Positions 25,805 to 34,471 of a stretch of 64,000 nucleotides of DNA are shown in pieces. The notes below the pieces were generated by a model. It had not been told where the DNA came from. It did no database searches and saw only the letters and a program-made list of their open reading frames with translations. The stretch spans positions 806,001 to 870,000 of the forward strand of contig CM016927.1 of assembly GCA_006247105.1 (NCBI GenBank). The letters are read 5' to 3'. This DNA comes from Giardia muris. Lineage: Eukaryota; Fornicata; Diplomonadida; Hexamitidae. Position 1 is the first letter of the stretch. Every line of letters begins with the position of its first letter. A program made the position numbers and the translations under genes.

Positions 25805-27238
25805 TTAGATGTTGTTCGCGACCGCGTACTTTGCGGTCGAAACCAGCTTTCTGTAGTCCTTCACGACCTTGTTGATCGCCTTCAGGAAGTCAGCCTCAGA
25901 AATCAGGCGTCGCTTGTCTCGAAGACAGAACATTCCGGCCTCTGTGCAGATCGAGCGGATCTCGGCGCCCGTCGCACTCGGGGACAGGCGTGCAAGCAGC
26001 TTGACGCGGATGTTCTTCTCAACGCTCATCTTCCGAAGGTAGATCGTGTAGACTTCCTCGCGTCCCTTCTGATCTGGAGGCCCGAACTCTATCTTCCGGT
26101 CGATGCGTCCTGGACGAGTCAATGCGCTGTCAAGGATGTCGGGACGGTTGCTTGCCATGATGACCTTCACGTTCCCTCGTTGGTTGAATCCGTCAAGCTG
26201 TGTGATGAGCTCAAGCATTGTCCGCTGAACTCCGAGGTCTCCAGTCTCGCTCGCACTCGTTGAACGCTTGAGTCCCCACGAGTCGACCTCGTCGAAGAAG
26301 ATAATTGCCGACTTCTTTGTCCGGGCGAGGGAGAAGATCTCTCGAACCATCCGCGCACCCTCACTTGAGTACTTTGAGACGAGTTCAGACCCCAAGACGC
26401 GGATGAACGAAGACTCTGTCCTATTTGCGACTGCCCTGGCTGTCAGTGTTTTGCCGCTCCCAGGCGACCCGTAGAAGAGAATCCCTCGGCAGGGTTCTAT
26501 CCCAAGTGCCTCAAAGCGTTGTGGCTGGAGAAGTGGAAGCTCGAGTGACTCCCGAATCAGGCGAAGCTGCTTCGCACACCCTCCTATATCCTTGTATGTG
26601 ACCGTTGGACGCTCATCGACCTGCATCAGGGAAACCGCAGGATCGATAAGCGGTGGGAGTGGGAACTTAATCGTGTAGCGGCCGCGTTCGCACGCAACAC
26701 GCATTCCCTCCTCAAGGTCGACGGGTGCGACGCTCTCGTCCTTCCCAACGACGTATGAGATATGTCCGTGGACGTCGATACAGGCCCGCCAGAGGGCTTG
26801 ACCACCAGCGCCCACGGCTCCTGGGAAATGATGTCGGGATCCCTCGACTTCTGCAACCTTCGTCGTCTGGATGTTGAGATCGTCGCTGTTCACGGGTGCG
26901 ATCCCTGTAGCGGTCAGGACTGTCTTGTCATATCCGAGGATGCTCGTGATGTTCGCGATCTGAAGTGCCATGAAGCTGTGGATTGTGGCCCGGTCTGCTT
27001 CGAGATCCCACTGGCTCGAGGGTGCGAGTCCTGTGTCCGTATCTGCAAGACCCGCTTGTTTCTCGATGAGCTTTGCAAGACGGCTCGTCGACTGCTCAAT
27101 GGCATCCAGCCGTTGGGAGTATGGGCCGCGTCCAGTAAGCTTCAGGAAGTCGAGCTCGTCTGCATCCAAGGCCCCAACGTCCGTGAGGAACTTCTCGCTC
27201 TCGCTATCCGAATCGTCGCGATACTGTCGCTTCCCCAT
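25805..27238 (-). CDS. RPT1: 26S proteasome regulatory ATPase Rpt1
   Basis: 477 aa AAA+ ATPase of the 19S base, unfolding ubiquitinated substrates. Residues ~41-70 are the N-terminal coiled coil that pairs with Rpt2; the OB region follows; Walker A is G257-S-P-G-S-G-K263-T; Walker B is IIFFD316-E317. The blocks EGMRVACERGRYTIKFPLPPLIDP, LGIEPCRGILF and STGAEIRSICTEAGMFCLRD identify Rpt1 (PSMC2). The segment after Walker B reads DEVDSWG instead of the near-universal DEIDAIG. The C-terminus (AVANNI) has no HbYX motif, as usual for Rpt1. The frame opens at GTG 27253, but the ATG at 27238 sits right after an A6 tract and is chosen. Confidence 0.93.
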   Translation of the reverse strand: MGKRQYRDDSDSESEKFLTDVGALDADELDFLKLTGRGPYSQRLDAIEQSTSRLAKLIEKQAGLADTDTGLAPSSQWDLEADRATIHSFMALQIANITSILGYDKTVLTATGIAPVNSDDLNIQTTKVAEVEGSRHHFPGAVGAGGQALWRACIDVHGHISYVVGKDESVAPVDLEEGMRVACERGRYTIKFPLPPLIDPAVSLMQVDERPTVTYKDIGGCAKQLRLIRESLELPLLQPQRFEALGIEPCRGILFYGSPGSGKTLTARAVANRTESSFIRVLGSELVSKYSSEGARMVREIFSLARTKKSAIIFFDEVDSWGLKRSTSASETGDLGVQRTMLELITQLDGFNQRGNVKVIMASNRPDILDSALTRPGRIDRKIEFGPPDQKGREEVYTIYLRKMSVEKNIRVKLLARLSPSATGAEIRSICTEAGMFCLRDKRRLISEADFLKAINKVVKDYRKLVSTAKYAVANNI

Positions 27239-27293
27239 TTTTTCCCCGTTCACTCCTCAGTAGACTTAGGCCATCGGTACGCATTTCAAACGC

Positions 27294-30200
27294 TTACAGA
27301 GATTCCTTCTTCATCCGCATGCTGAGACGGAGGGCCTTCTCCTTCCGTTCTGCCAACCGCTGCAATTCTTTGATGTCAGCTATCAGCTCAGCGATTTTCT
27401 TCGCCGTGGTCCATGCTTCCTGGCCAGTTATGATGCGGCCAAGATATGCCTTCAGAGCAACCAGTTCACCAATTGCGGCAGTAGCGTGGTGTATCGATCG
27501 TAGTCGACTGGGACTAGCTTCTTGTTCACGAAGGACGCGAGCACAGCAAACACACCTCTTATACTGATAGGCCAACCTATCGGCAGACTCTGCAATATCG
27601 AGGGCTGACTCGCCCCGGGAGTTCTCAAGGTCCGCCTCTTCCAGAAGGAGCTTCACGCATCCGACTTCCCCGTGCTGTGCGGCGAGTATCAGGGCTGTCC
27701 GACCCTCCTGGTCCTGCATCCGGAGCTCCTGAATTCGGAGAAGACGGACGAACTCCACCTCGCCCCTCTCTGCGGCGTACATGAGTGCCGTCCGTCCATC
27801 CGTGTCCTTCCTTCCCGCTTCATCCAGATGGGCATGGAAGGTCTCCCGGTCTCCTGCGATGACGGCCTGGATGAGGGGCGTGATGTCGACCGCAGGGGGA
27901 AGAAGCCGAAGGGCCAGGTTATCGGGGGAGTCCCGTTCTAGAAGAGCGATAAGTTCCTTGCTGTTCCTGGGATGCGCACGTGCAATGTGACCTGCTGTGT
28001 TGCCTTGGCAGTCACGAAGGCCGAGCTCGTACGGTTCAAGGAGAGCGACGATGTCCGTACTTCCTCGGGTTGCGGCGAGCATCAGGGCAGAGGTCCCCTT
28101 GGGCATTCCACTCACCTCTTTGCTCGACTGGAGTCCAGCCTCGGAGAGGAGGAGTCGGACACAGTCTATATGGCCACCGTGGGCTGCATACATCAGGGCC
28201 GTCCAGCCATGAGAGTCTTTGAGGAGTGTTTCCTCCTTAGATATGAGGGGAATAATGGAGTCGTGGCCATTCTGAGCTGCGAGCATCAATGCCGTCTTCC
28301 CATTCGGGTCCTGGTATCCTGCAGAGGACAAATATTTAGCCACCGACTCGGCGTCTCCCCGTGCTGCTGTGAAGGCCAGGAGAACCGCCTCCTTTGATGG
28401 TGGGGGGATTCGTTCCGTCTCTTCTGTTGCAAAAAGCAATTGCGTCGATGAAGGATCATCACAATAACGTGTCTCGTGCTTTCCCCGAGGGCTCTCAGCC
28501 CACCATCGCGCAGTATGCCCTTTGGTGTCTCGAAGTCCTTGCTCATATGGGAGCAAGAGCTTTACGGCTTCTACAAGTCCGGAATATGCTGCAATCATTA
28601 AGGCTGTCGTCCCAGCAGGGTATTCGGAATCCTGTGATGTCTGGATGCCTGCCTCGCACAGGAGTAATGGTAGAACCTTTATATTTCCAGACTTCACCGC
28701 GTACATAAGGGCGGTCAGGCCCATATTGTCCTGAAGCCCGGACTCACTGATTAGAAGGGTGGCGACAACTTCAGGATGACCACCTTTCGCGGCCCAGTGG
28801 AGTGCTGTCATTCCTACTCGGTCGCGCTTCTCCATTTCCTCTTCTAGTAACAGGTCCACAATTGCAAGGTGTCCACGATATGCCGCAAGCATGAGGGCCG
28901 TCTCACCACTTTCTGATAAGGAGCCGGCCTGATGAAGATGTTCTTGTGCCATAGATACATCTCCAAAGATAGCGGCGGTATAAAGAGAGGGGATCAGCCC
29001 TTTGGGGGGTGTGACACGAGGGGTCCCTTCACCTCGAAGGGTAGCAACAAGTTCTTTATTGGGGGTAGTATCCTTCTTGGAGTCCAGAGAGACGTTTTGA
29101 GCATACCAGGATGCCCGTTTCTCATTACTATCTTTGAGACCTTGCTCGTATGGTTGCAGAAGATAAACAATGGCGACCTGGCTCTTCCGTGCGGCAACCA
29201 TCATGGCTGTCGTCCCCGCCGGAAACCCTTGGTCATAGAACGACGTCTGAATCCCTGCCTCACTGAGTAGGAGGAAGGCACAGTCGACATGTCCATAAAG
29301 GGCTGCAAATGTCAATGCCGTCCACCCACGGACTGTCTGCAGTCCGGCTTCTTTCTCGAAAAGAGCTGGAACCATTAGGGGGCGTTCACGGCAAACCGAG
29401 AGCATGAGAGCAGTCATGCCCTGGAAGTCTTGTAACCCCACCTCTCGTTCCACGAGGGCATCAACACACGCCTTATTTCCATTGATGACGGCATGCATGA
29501 GAGCTGTCCGTCGGAAGGAATCATGGCGTCGTGCTTGGTTACTATATCGAGTCACTAGATCCACTCGACCTAGAATTGCACCAGCAATGAGAATGGTACA
29601 TCCACGTGGGACCTGTTGTTTCCTCGCCACCAAGGCGGCCGCAGCATAGGCCTCGTGTCGCTGGAACTCCTCAGAGTACGGCTCAAAGAGCCCACTGTCG
29701 AGTAATTTGAGGACTCGATCGACGAAGAGGCCGTTCCAATTGTCTCGACTGATCAGGAGATCTTCACTGTTAGCTTTCGACTCCTCAATGAGGAGCAGGG
29801 CGCAGTCCCGCTGCTTGTACGCAAGGGCGTATGTCAACGCCGTCCAATTGCCATCATCTTGAAGGCCCGCTTCTTTGTCTCGCAAGAGATAAACAATATT
29901 CGCGTGGCCATAGGTCGCCGCTAACATGAGTGCAGTCTGCCCAGAAGCGGTTCTCTGTCCCGCCTCGCCGAGGCACATGGTTGCCATTGCCATGTTCCCC
30001 AGTATCGCAGCATTAAAAAGCGTCGGCAGGATCCTCTCGGGAGCCTCCAGACGCGTCGCTACTTCCTCCCCAAGCACATCCAACACTTCAGCGTGGCTAT
30101 TGGGTATCAAATGCTGGCCGGTCTCATTCCATTGCTGTAAATACCATCGTGCAGAGTGTCCCTTCGAATCCACAAGACCCTGCTCGTAAGGCAGTAGCAG

Positions 30201-30551
30201 CTCGGCCGCCAAGACATGCCCCTGGTGAGCCGCGAGCATTAGAGCTGTGATCCCTGGGGGAAAAGATAGAGATTCATGCGTGGACTGTACACCCGCCTCA
30301 CAGAGAAGGAGCCGGACGCAGTCTGTATGCCCATGATATGCCGCTGACATGAGAGCTGTCCAGCCGTCATTGTTCTGTAGCCGCGCCTCGGAACCAAGGA
30401 GGAGGGGGACGAACTCCGGATACCCCCGTTCCGCGGCAAGCATTAGTGCAGTCGCCCCCCGCGAGTCCCTGAGCTGCACCTGGTCAGTATACTGTTGTGC
30501 GGCGCCAAGACGGCCCTGACAAACTGTGGCCATCAGTTCTGTCTGAGCCAT
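27294..30551 (-). CDS. Ankyrin-repeat protein, 'Protein 21.1' type
   Basis: 1085 aa, no kinase domain. I count about 24 ankyrin units (DG-x-TALM-x-AA-x-x-GH pattern) from residue ~28 to ~1000. They form a higher-order repeat: a block of 4-5 units closed by a LLPYEQGL-x-D-x-x-GH-x-A segment recurs at residues 121, 291 (degenerate), 467, 668 and 840. After the last unit comes a Cys cluster (RCVCCARVL, near 1005) and a basic helical tail that looks like a coiled coil. This is the Protein 21.1 family, large in Giardia, with members on cytoskeletal structures; individual partners are mostly unknown. It reads toward the Rpt1 start (55 bp away) and diverges from the next gene with a 27-bp spacer. 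Confidence 0.9.
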   Translation of the reverse strand: MAQTELMATVCQGRLGAAQQYTDQVQLRDSRGATALMLAAERGYPEFVPLLLGSEARLQNNDGWTALMSAAYHGHTDCVRLLLCEAGVQSTHESLSFPPGITALMLAAHQGHVLAAELLLPYEQGLVDSKGHSARWYLQQWNETGQHLIPNSHAEVLDVLGEEVATRLEAPERILPTLFNAAILGNMAMATMCLGEAGQRTASGQTALMLAATYGHANIVYLLRDKEAGLQDDGNWTALTYALAYKQRDCALLLIEESKANSEDLLISRDNWNGLFVDRVLKLLDSGLFEPYSEEFQRHEAYAAAALVARKQQVPRGCTILIAGAILGRVDLVTRYSNQARRHDSFRRTALMHAVINGNKACVDALVEREVGLQDFQGMTALMLSVCRERPLMVPALFEKEAGLQTVRGWTALTFAALYGHVDCAFLLLSEAGIQTSFYDQGFPAGTTAMMVAARKSQVAIVYLLQPYEQGLKDSNEKRASWYAQNVSLDSKKDTTPNKELVATLRGEGTPRVTPPKGLIPSLYTAAIFGDVSMAQEHLHQAGSLSESGETALMLAAYRGHLAIVDLLLEEEMEKRDRVGMTALHWAAKGGHPEVVATLLISESGLQDNMGLTALMYAVKSGNIKVLPLLLCEAGIQTSQDSEYPAGTTALMIAAYSGLVEAVKLLLPYEQGLRDTKGHTARWWAESPRGKHETRYCDDPSSTQLLFATEETERIPPPSKEAVLLAFTAARGDAESVAKYLSSAGYQDPNGKTALMLAAQNGHDSIIPLISKEETLLKDSHGWTALMYAAHGGHIDCVRLLLSEAGLQSSKEVSGMPKGTSALMLAATRGSTDIVALLEPYELGLRDCQGNTAGHIARAHPRNSKELIALLERDSPDNLALRLLPPAVDITPLIQAVIAGDRETFHAHLDEAGRKDTDGRTALMYAAERGEVEFVRLLRIQELRMQDQEGRTALILAAQHGEVGCVKLLLEEADLENSRGESALDIAESADRLAYQYKRCVCCARVLREQEASPSRLRSIHHATAAIGELVALKAYLGRIITGQEAWTTAKKIAELIADIKELQRLAERKEKALRLSMRMKKESL

Positions 30552-30578
30552 TTTTTGATGTTCTTACATTCTGTCGTC

Positions 30579-31862
30579 ATGGATGGTCCCTGGCAGCAAC
30601 AGCGCCCTCGTTCGCGGCCCACCTCGGCCTCACAGACCCTATATAGCGGCATCCGACCCCGCCAACAACCGCGGCCGAGTAGTGCCCAAGTTCTGCCGAC
30701 AATGGTGCGGACCATTTGGCCGAACTCGCATCCCGAGTCCGTCAGCCCACTACGCTATGACGTCCGGGGTGGGATACTTGGGCGGCGGATCTACACCAGC
30801 GAGATAATCGATACAGATCTCATTGACTGCGAAGATGACATCTGTTACCCAATGACTCCTCAACCCTCGGTTGTTGATGCCCCTCATGTCAGAGAGCGAG
30901 GACCGGCGTCGAGCCCCTCGCAGGAGTGCCCTGTGCCACAGAAGGTCGTGGTGAGTTTTGATAGACCACCATCAGGGTTTTATCGCCCATCTTCGGCACG
31001 TACTTTGCCAAGCGCAAAGTCTCCGGCCTCGAAGCCACCCCGACCAACACAGAGCGCTCGCACCCACCGGCCAGAAAAGCCCCAGTCCTCTCCTGAGTCC
31101 GAGGTGCCTTCGAAGGTATCCTCAGTACCACAACCAAATTTCTCACCGTTCGAACGAAGTGCGATAGAAAGCCCGATGAGTCCGGGTCTATTGAACGATA
31201 GCTATCCCCTAGATGTGCCACTTCACTCGGGTGGACTACATCAATTTCCTCCTTTTGCTCCAACCCTATCAGTACGTACCTGTAAGCCTCCCGGGGCGAT
31301 TCCTCCAATTCCCTACCCTCCAGTCCCCAAGATTCTTTCTCTTGCCCGGCCAGAGGCGACTATGCCTATGATAAGCCAAACTCAGCGGCCATCTCTTCAA
31401 TACTCCTCCCCGCATCGGGAGCGTATCACCTTTCGCCAGCCACAGATACAGCTCGTCCCACACCTTGGAGTCATAGACGTCGGCGGGTCATTGGATGGCT
31501 CGCCCACACGGATGCCCCCAGCCGCCTTTCGTCCACGGCCACTCAGTGGACGGAAGCCATGCGTCCCTAATCCTTCAGGGCGCGCGAAGGTGAAGTACAT
31601 ACCAGAATATAGGCCAAAGCCGCACTCCATGCCCACAGTGAAGGCTAAAGAAAAAGTTTCTCGCCCAACCTCGACAGATACTCCCAAACGCCAGGTTGAA
31701 TCCCGCAAGACGGTTAAATTCGCCATACCACCCCCTGAGAAAAATCGGCCTCAGAGCGCAGGAGTGCATCAGGGCTATTTACATAACCTCCTAGACCGGA
31801 GAGGCTTCTTCCCGGTGACACCGACCCTTCACCGCGGCCTTCCCTCACGTGAGCGTGTCTAA
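30579..31862 (+). CDS. Pro/Arg/Ser-rich disordered protein with RPxSA motifs
   Basis: 427 aa from the ATG at 30579; an ATG at 30558 (MFLHSVV) is the alternative, but 30579 leaves a normal AT-rich spacer to the divergent ankyrin gene. The protein is low-complexity, basic and proline-rich throughout, with recurrent motifs RPTSAS, RPSSAQ, RPSSART, RPQSAG. Runs of RPxSA are common in flagellar and microtubule-associated proteins, so a cytoskeletal location is a reasonable guess but not shown. No folded domain, cysteine cluster or membrane segment. It ends 4 bp from the convergent gene. Open across 1.28 kb, hence likely real despite its composition. Confidence 0.75.
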   Translation: MDGPWQQQRPRSRPTSASQTLYSGIRPRQQPRPSSAQVLPTMVRTIWPNSHPESVSPLRYDVRGGILGRRIYTSEIIDTDLIDCEDDICYPMTPQPSVVDAPHVRERGPASSPSQECPVPQKVVVSFDRPPSGFYRPSSARTLPSAKSPASKPPRPTQSARTHRPEKPQSSPESEVPSKVSSVPQPNFSPFERSAIESPMSPGLLNDSYPLDVPLHSGGLHQFPPFAPTLSVRTCKPPGAIPPIPYPPVPKILSLARPEATMPMISQTQRPSLQYSSPHRERITFRQPQIQLVPHLGVIDVGGSLDGSPTRMPPAAFRPRPLSGRKPCVPNPSGRAKVKYIPEYRPKPHSMPTVKAKEKVSRPTSTDTPKRQVESRKTVKFAIPPPEKNRPQSAGVHQGYLHNLLDRRGFFPVTPTLHRGLPSRERV

Positions 31863-31866
31863 CCGG

Positions 31867-34434
31867 TTAAATGTTCAGGTCGAAGTCATCGAACACGTCG
31901 AAGTCTCCACCATCCGCGTCTAGCTTGCTGTTGCGCGTTGCACTCTCCCCCATTGTGAATTCGTCCTTCAAGAGGTCGTCGACAGCCATCGTCGGACTCA
32001 ATATGTCCGCCGGAGGAGCCGCCGAGTCTTTCGGCTCAGGTGATAGGCCAAGATCGAGGCCATCAAAGCTGGGAGATGCAGGCTTCGGGTTTGCAGCAGC
32101 CTGGCTATCGTTTAGCGCCCCGATCTCAAAATGATCACTCTGCTCAGCTGTAGGCTTCTCCTTCTCATCGACGGAGTCGTCAATCGGCTCGGGATCGGCC
32201 ATAGGATAGACAAGATCGTCAGCGGTATCCAGACCATCATCAGAATCCTGAGGCTGTGGATCAGAAAGACGTTCAACATTGGCCGTAGGTTCTTTTTCTT
32301 CCTCGACAGCGATAGGCGCAATGACCTCCCTAGCCGGCTCCACAGAAGCCTGAGCCTGAGGCGATGGACGCTCAATCGGAACGGTGCGTGAGACTGGTGC
32401 TGGGCTCGACTCAAGCATTGAGGCCTTGTGCGGAATGTCATCTTCATCGGCTGCAAGGTTGATCGACGGGACATCGTCGAGCTCGAAGCTCTCGTCGAAG
32501 AGGCTGTCCTGAGGAACGTTCTGTTGCATCAGCGCAACGGTCTCCTCCACATTGGTCATGCGCGTGTTGAGCTCGGCAACGTCCAGCTCAAGCTTCTCGA
32601 GAGAGGCGAGACTCTCGGTGTTCGCGGCGACCTGTTCGTTGAGGCCTTTGAGCTGTGTCTGGATATCGTCGACAATGCTTGCGAGGGCGACAGGATCGCC
32701 GCTAGACGCGGCCGTTTGCCGATACTTCTCGATGTTCTCGCGGAGACCTTCGACCGTCTCGCTAAGAGTGGTCGCATTCTTGTCCGATTGGAGCTGTTGG
32801 TCCTTGAGGATGGTTGCAAGCTCCTCAAGGTCGTGGAGGCGGGTGTAGACTTCGTCGGGAAGGGCATCCTTGATTCCGCTTCCTAGAGGTGCGGTCTCGA
32901 GCCGGTCGCGAAGGTCGGCCAAGTCGCGGCCAAGGTTTGCGATGCTGTCTGTCGCAGTGGCAACCGCGTACTCGTACTTCCGGTCTGCGTCTCGAAGGCG
33001 AGTTATCTCCTCGCGCATCTGTTTGATCTCGTCCCCGGCCTTTTCTTGAGTCTCCTGGATCTCCTTCAGCTCGCCCCGGATGAGGTAAGTGATTCGGGAT
33101 TCGTCGACGTCAACGGGCCCGGTACGGGCGACGGCTGTCCTCGACATTGCAAGAAGAGCGCTGTCGAGCTCGAGACCCTGAAGGACCGAGCGGTACTCAT
33201 CGTAGAACCCCTCAGCCGCATAACGGGTCACACCCTCTTCTTGTAGTTCGGGCCTCTTGAGGAAGAACTCCTGATTTGCCGGAGACCACGGGTAGATGGT
33301 GAGTTGGCGCGCGTCAGCCTCAAGGAACTGGTTGATTTTCTCGCGATCAATGTACTGAAGGGTCGGGACACCGTACTCTTGGTAAAGAAGGACACTACCA
33401 GACGTATCTGGGAAGAGGGCTCCCGTAACAACGAGCTCGAATCGCTGGGTCACAACCTCCGACTCGGCACCAGACTTCTCCATGTCACGGTAGTCAGTGT
33501 TGAACACGTGCCAGATCGACTCGTGGCGGGTGGCAGAGTAAAGGACGTCAAGCACGTACGAGCGGTGACGCAGACGAAGCATGATCACGGGCTGGGAGAG
33601 ATGCAGGATACTTCGCTTGCTGCTCGCGTCAATCTTGCTCATCGGGACGAGGTAGGGCTGGATGTAATCCCGAGCGCGCTCGGGTTCATCGGGGGCGTAC
33701 TGAATGGGGGTCTCGATTCCATAGAAATACATCTTATAGCGCTGGAGGAAGGTGAGGGCGATCTCGAGCGTGTAGGAATCGGAGTTGATGTAGGAGACAC
33801 AGAGGCGGTCTCCGTGCTCGACGCGAAGAGACAGGATCTGGTTCCGCTGCTTGATCGGAAGGAGAAAGCTCTTGATCACGTCGGTGGTTGTCTCCGAGCC
33901 GACCAGAGGAACGACCGTACATCCATAATAGAGGGGAATGATACGGTTCGGAGTCGGATCATCATTCAGGTGGAAGAAGTCTGTGGAGTCGCAGCGGTCG
34001 GCCTCGCGGCGCGTGGCCAGGCCAACGTAGATGAAGTAGGAGACCCCATCAGGCCCGGTGGCGAGGGTGCCTTGAGCCGGGACGAAGACCGACGTGCGGA
34101 TGCGGCTTTTGAGGGTGTAGCCGACCCTACGCCTGGAGGCTGCAAGGTCGGGACCCTGTTCATAATCATAGATGCAGCGGTTGGTGTAGTAGAATAGGCG
34201 ACGAAGCTGTGGGTCCGAGTAGAGGAGGAGCCCTTTGAAGGAGAAGATGGGTTCGCGTTTGAGCAGAGAGTAGATGACATATGACGAAGAAACGTGGTCG
34301 CGAACCTTGGCGCCTGGGTCCGGCTTCTGAACAAGGATGAGGACGTCTCCGTCCTGGGGAGCGACGGCCAGGAGCTTCTCCGCCGCGTCGAAACTGACGG
34401 GGAGGAGGCTTTGCGCGCTGATCAGACTAGGCAT
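31867..34434 (-). CDS. Uncharacterised protein: beta-rich head, coiled coil, acidic tail
   Basis: 855 aa from the ATG at 34434; the frame's upstream extension starts at TTG and is rejected. Residues 1-~440 are beta-rich with short hydrophobic strands, consistent with a propeller-like head, though no WD signatures are seen. Residues ~465-655 are strong coiled coil (ELKEIQETQEKAGDEIKQM and onward). The final ~190 residues are acidic, Ser/Pro-rich and disordered, ending in phenylalanine/aspartate repeats (FDVFDDFDLNI), with further DDLL and LFDESFELDD pieces resembling short endocytic adaptor-binding motifs. A trafficking adaptor is possible; I recognise no family. Divergent from the next gene with a striking C6-A8-G5 spacer. 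Confidence 0.82.
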   Translation of the reverse strand: MPSLISAQSLLPVSFDAAEKLLAVAPQDGDVLILVQKPDPGAKVRDHVSSSYVIYSLLKREPIFSFKGLLLYSDPQLRRLFYYTNRCIYDYEQGPDLAASRRRVGYTLKSRIRTSVFVPAQGTLATGPDGVSYFIYVGLATRREADRCDSTDFFHLNDDPTPNRIIPLYYGCTVVPLVGSETTTDVIKSFLLPIKQRNQILSLRVEHGDRLCVSYINSDSYTLEIALTFLQRYKMYFYGIETPIQYAPDEPERARDYIQPYLVPMSKIDASSKRSILHLSQPVIMLRLRHRSYVLDVLYSATRHESIWHVFNTDYRDMEKSGAESEVVTQRFELVVTGALFPDTSGSVLLYQEYGVPTLQYIDREKINQFLEADARQLTIYPWSPANQEFFLKRPELQEEGVTRYAAEGFYDEYRSVLQGLELDSALLAMSRTAVARTGPVDVDESRITYLIRGELKEIQETQEKAGDEIKQMREEITRLRDADRKYEYAVATATDSIANLGRDLADLRDRLETAPLGSGIKDALPDEVYTRLHDLEELATILKDQQLQSDKNATTLSETVEGLRENIEKYRQTAASSGDPVALASIVDDIQTQLKGLNEQVAANTESLASLEKLELDVAELNTRMTNVEETVALMQQNVPQDSLFDESFELDDVPSINLAADEDDIPHKASMLESSPAPVSRTVPIERPSPQAQASVEPAREVIAPIAVEEEKEPTANVERLSDPQPQDSDDGLDTADDLVYPMADPEPIDDSVDEKEKPTAEQSDHFEIGALNDSQAAANPKPASPSFDGLDLGLSPEPKDSAAPPADILSPTMAVDDLLKDEFTMGESATRNSKLDADGGDFDVFDDFDLNI

Positions 34435-34471
34435 TTCTTTCTTTCCCCCCAAAAAAAAGGGGGCTAGAAGG
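34435..34471. promoter_or_regulatory. 37-bp divergent promoter with C6-A8-G5 tract
   Basis: Between opposed ATGs at 34434 and 34472 lies CCCCCC (34445-34450), AAAAAAAA (34451-34458), GGGGG (34459-34463). The C and G blocks are complementary, giving a hairpin with an A8 loop, or simply an A-tract flanked by G/C runs. Position makes it the core promoter of both genes. Confidence 0.5.

Noticed and set aside
33304..34197. 297-codon plus-strand frame opposite the 855-aa gene
   Set aside because: Antisense shadow with biased composition; the minus-strand gene is complete and better supported.
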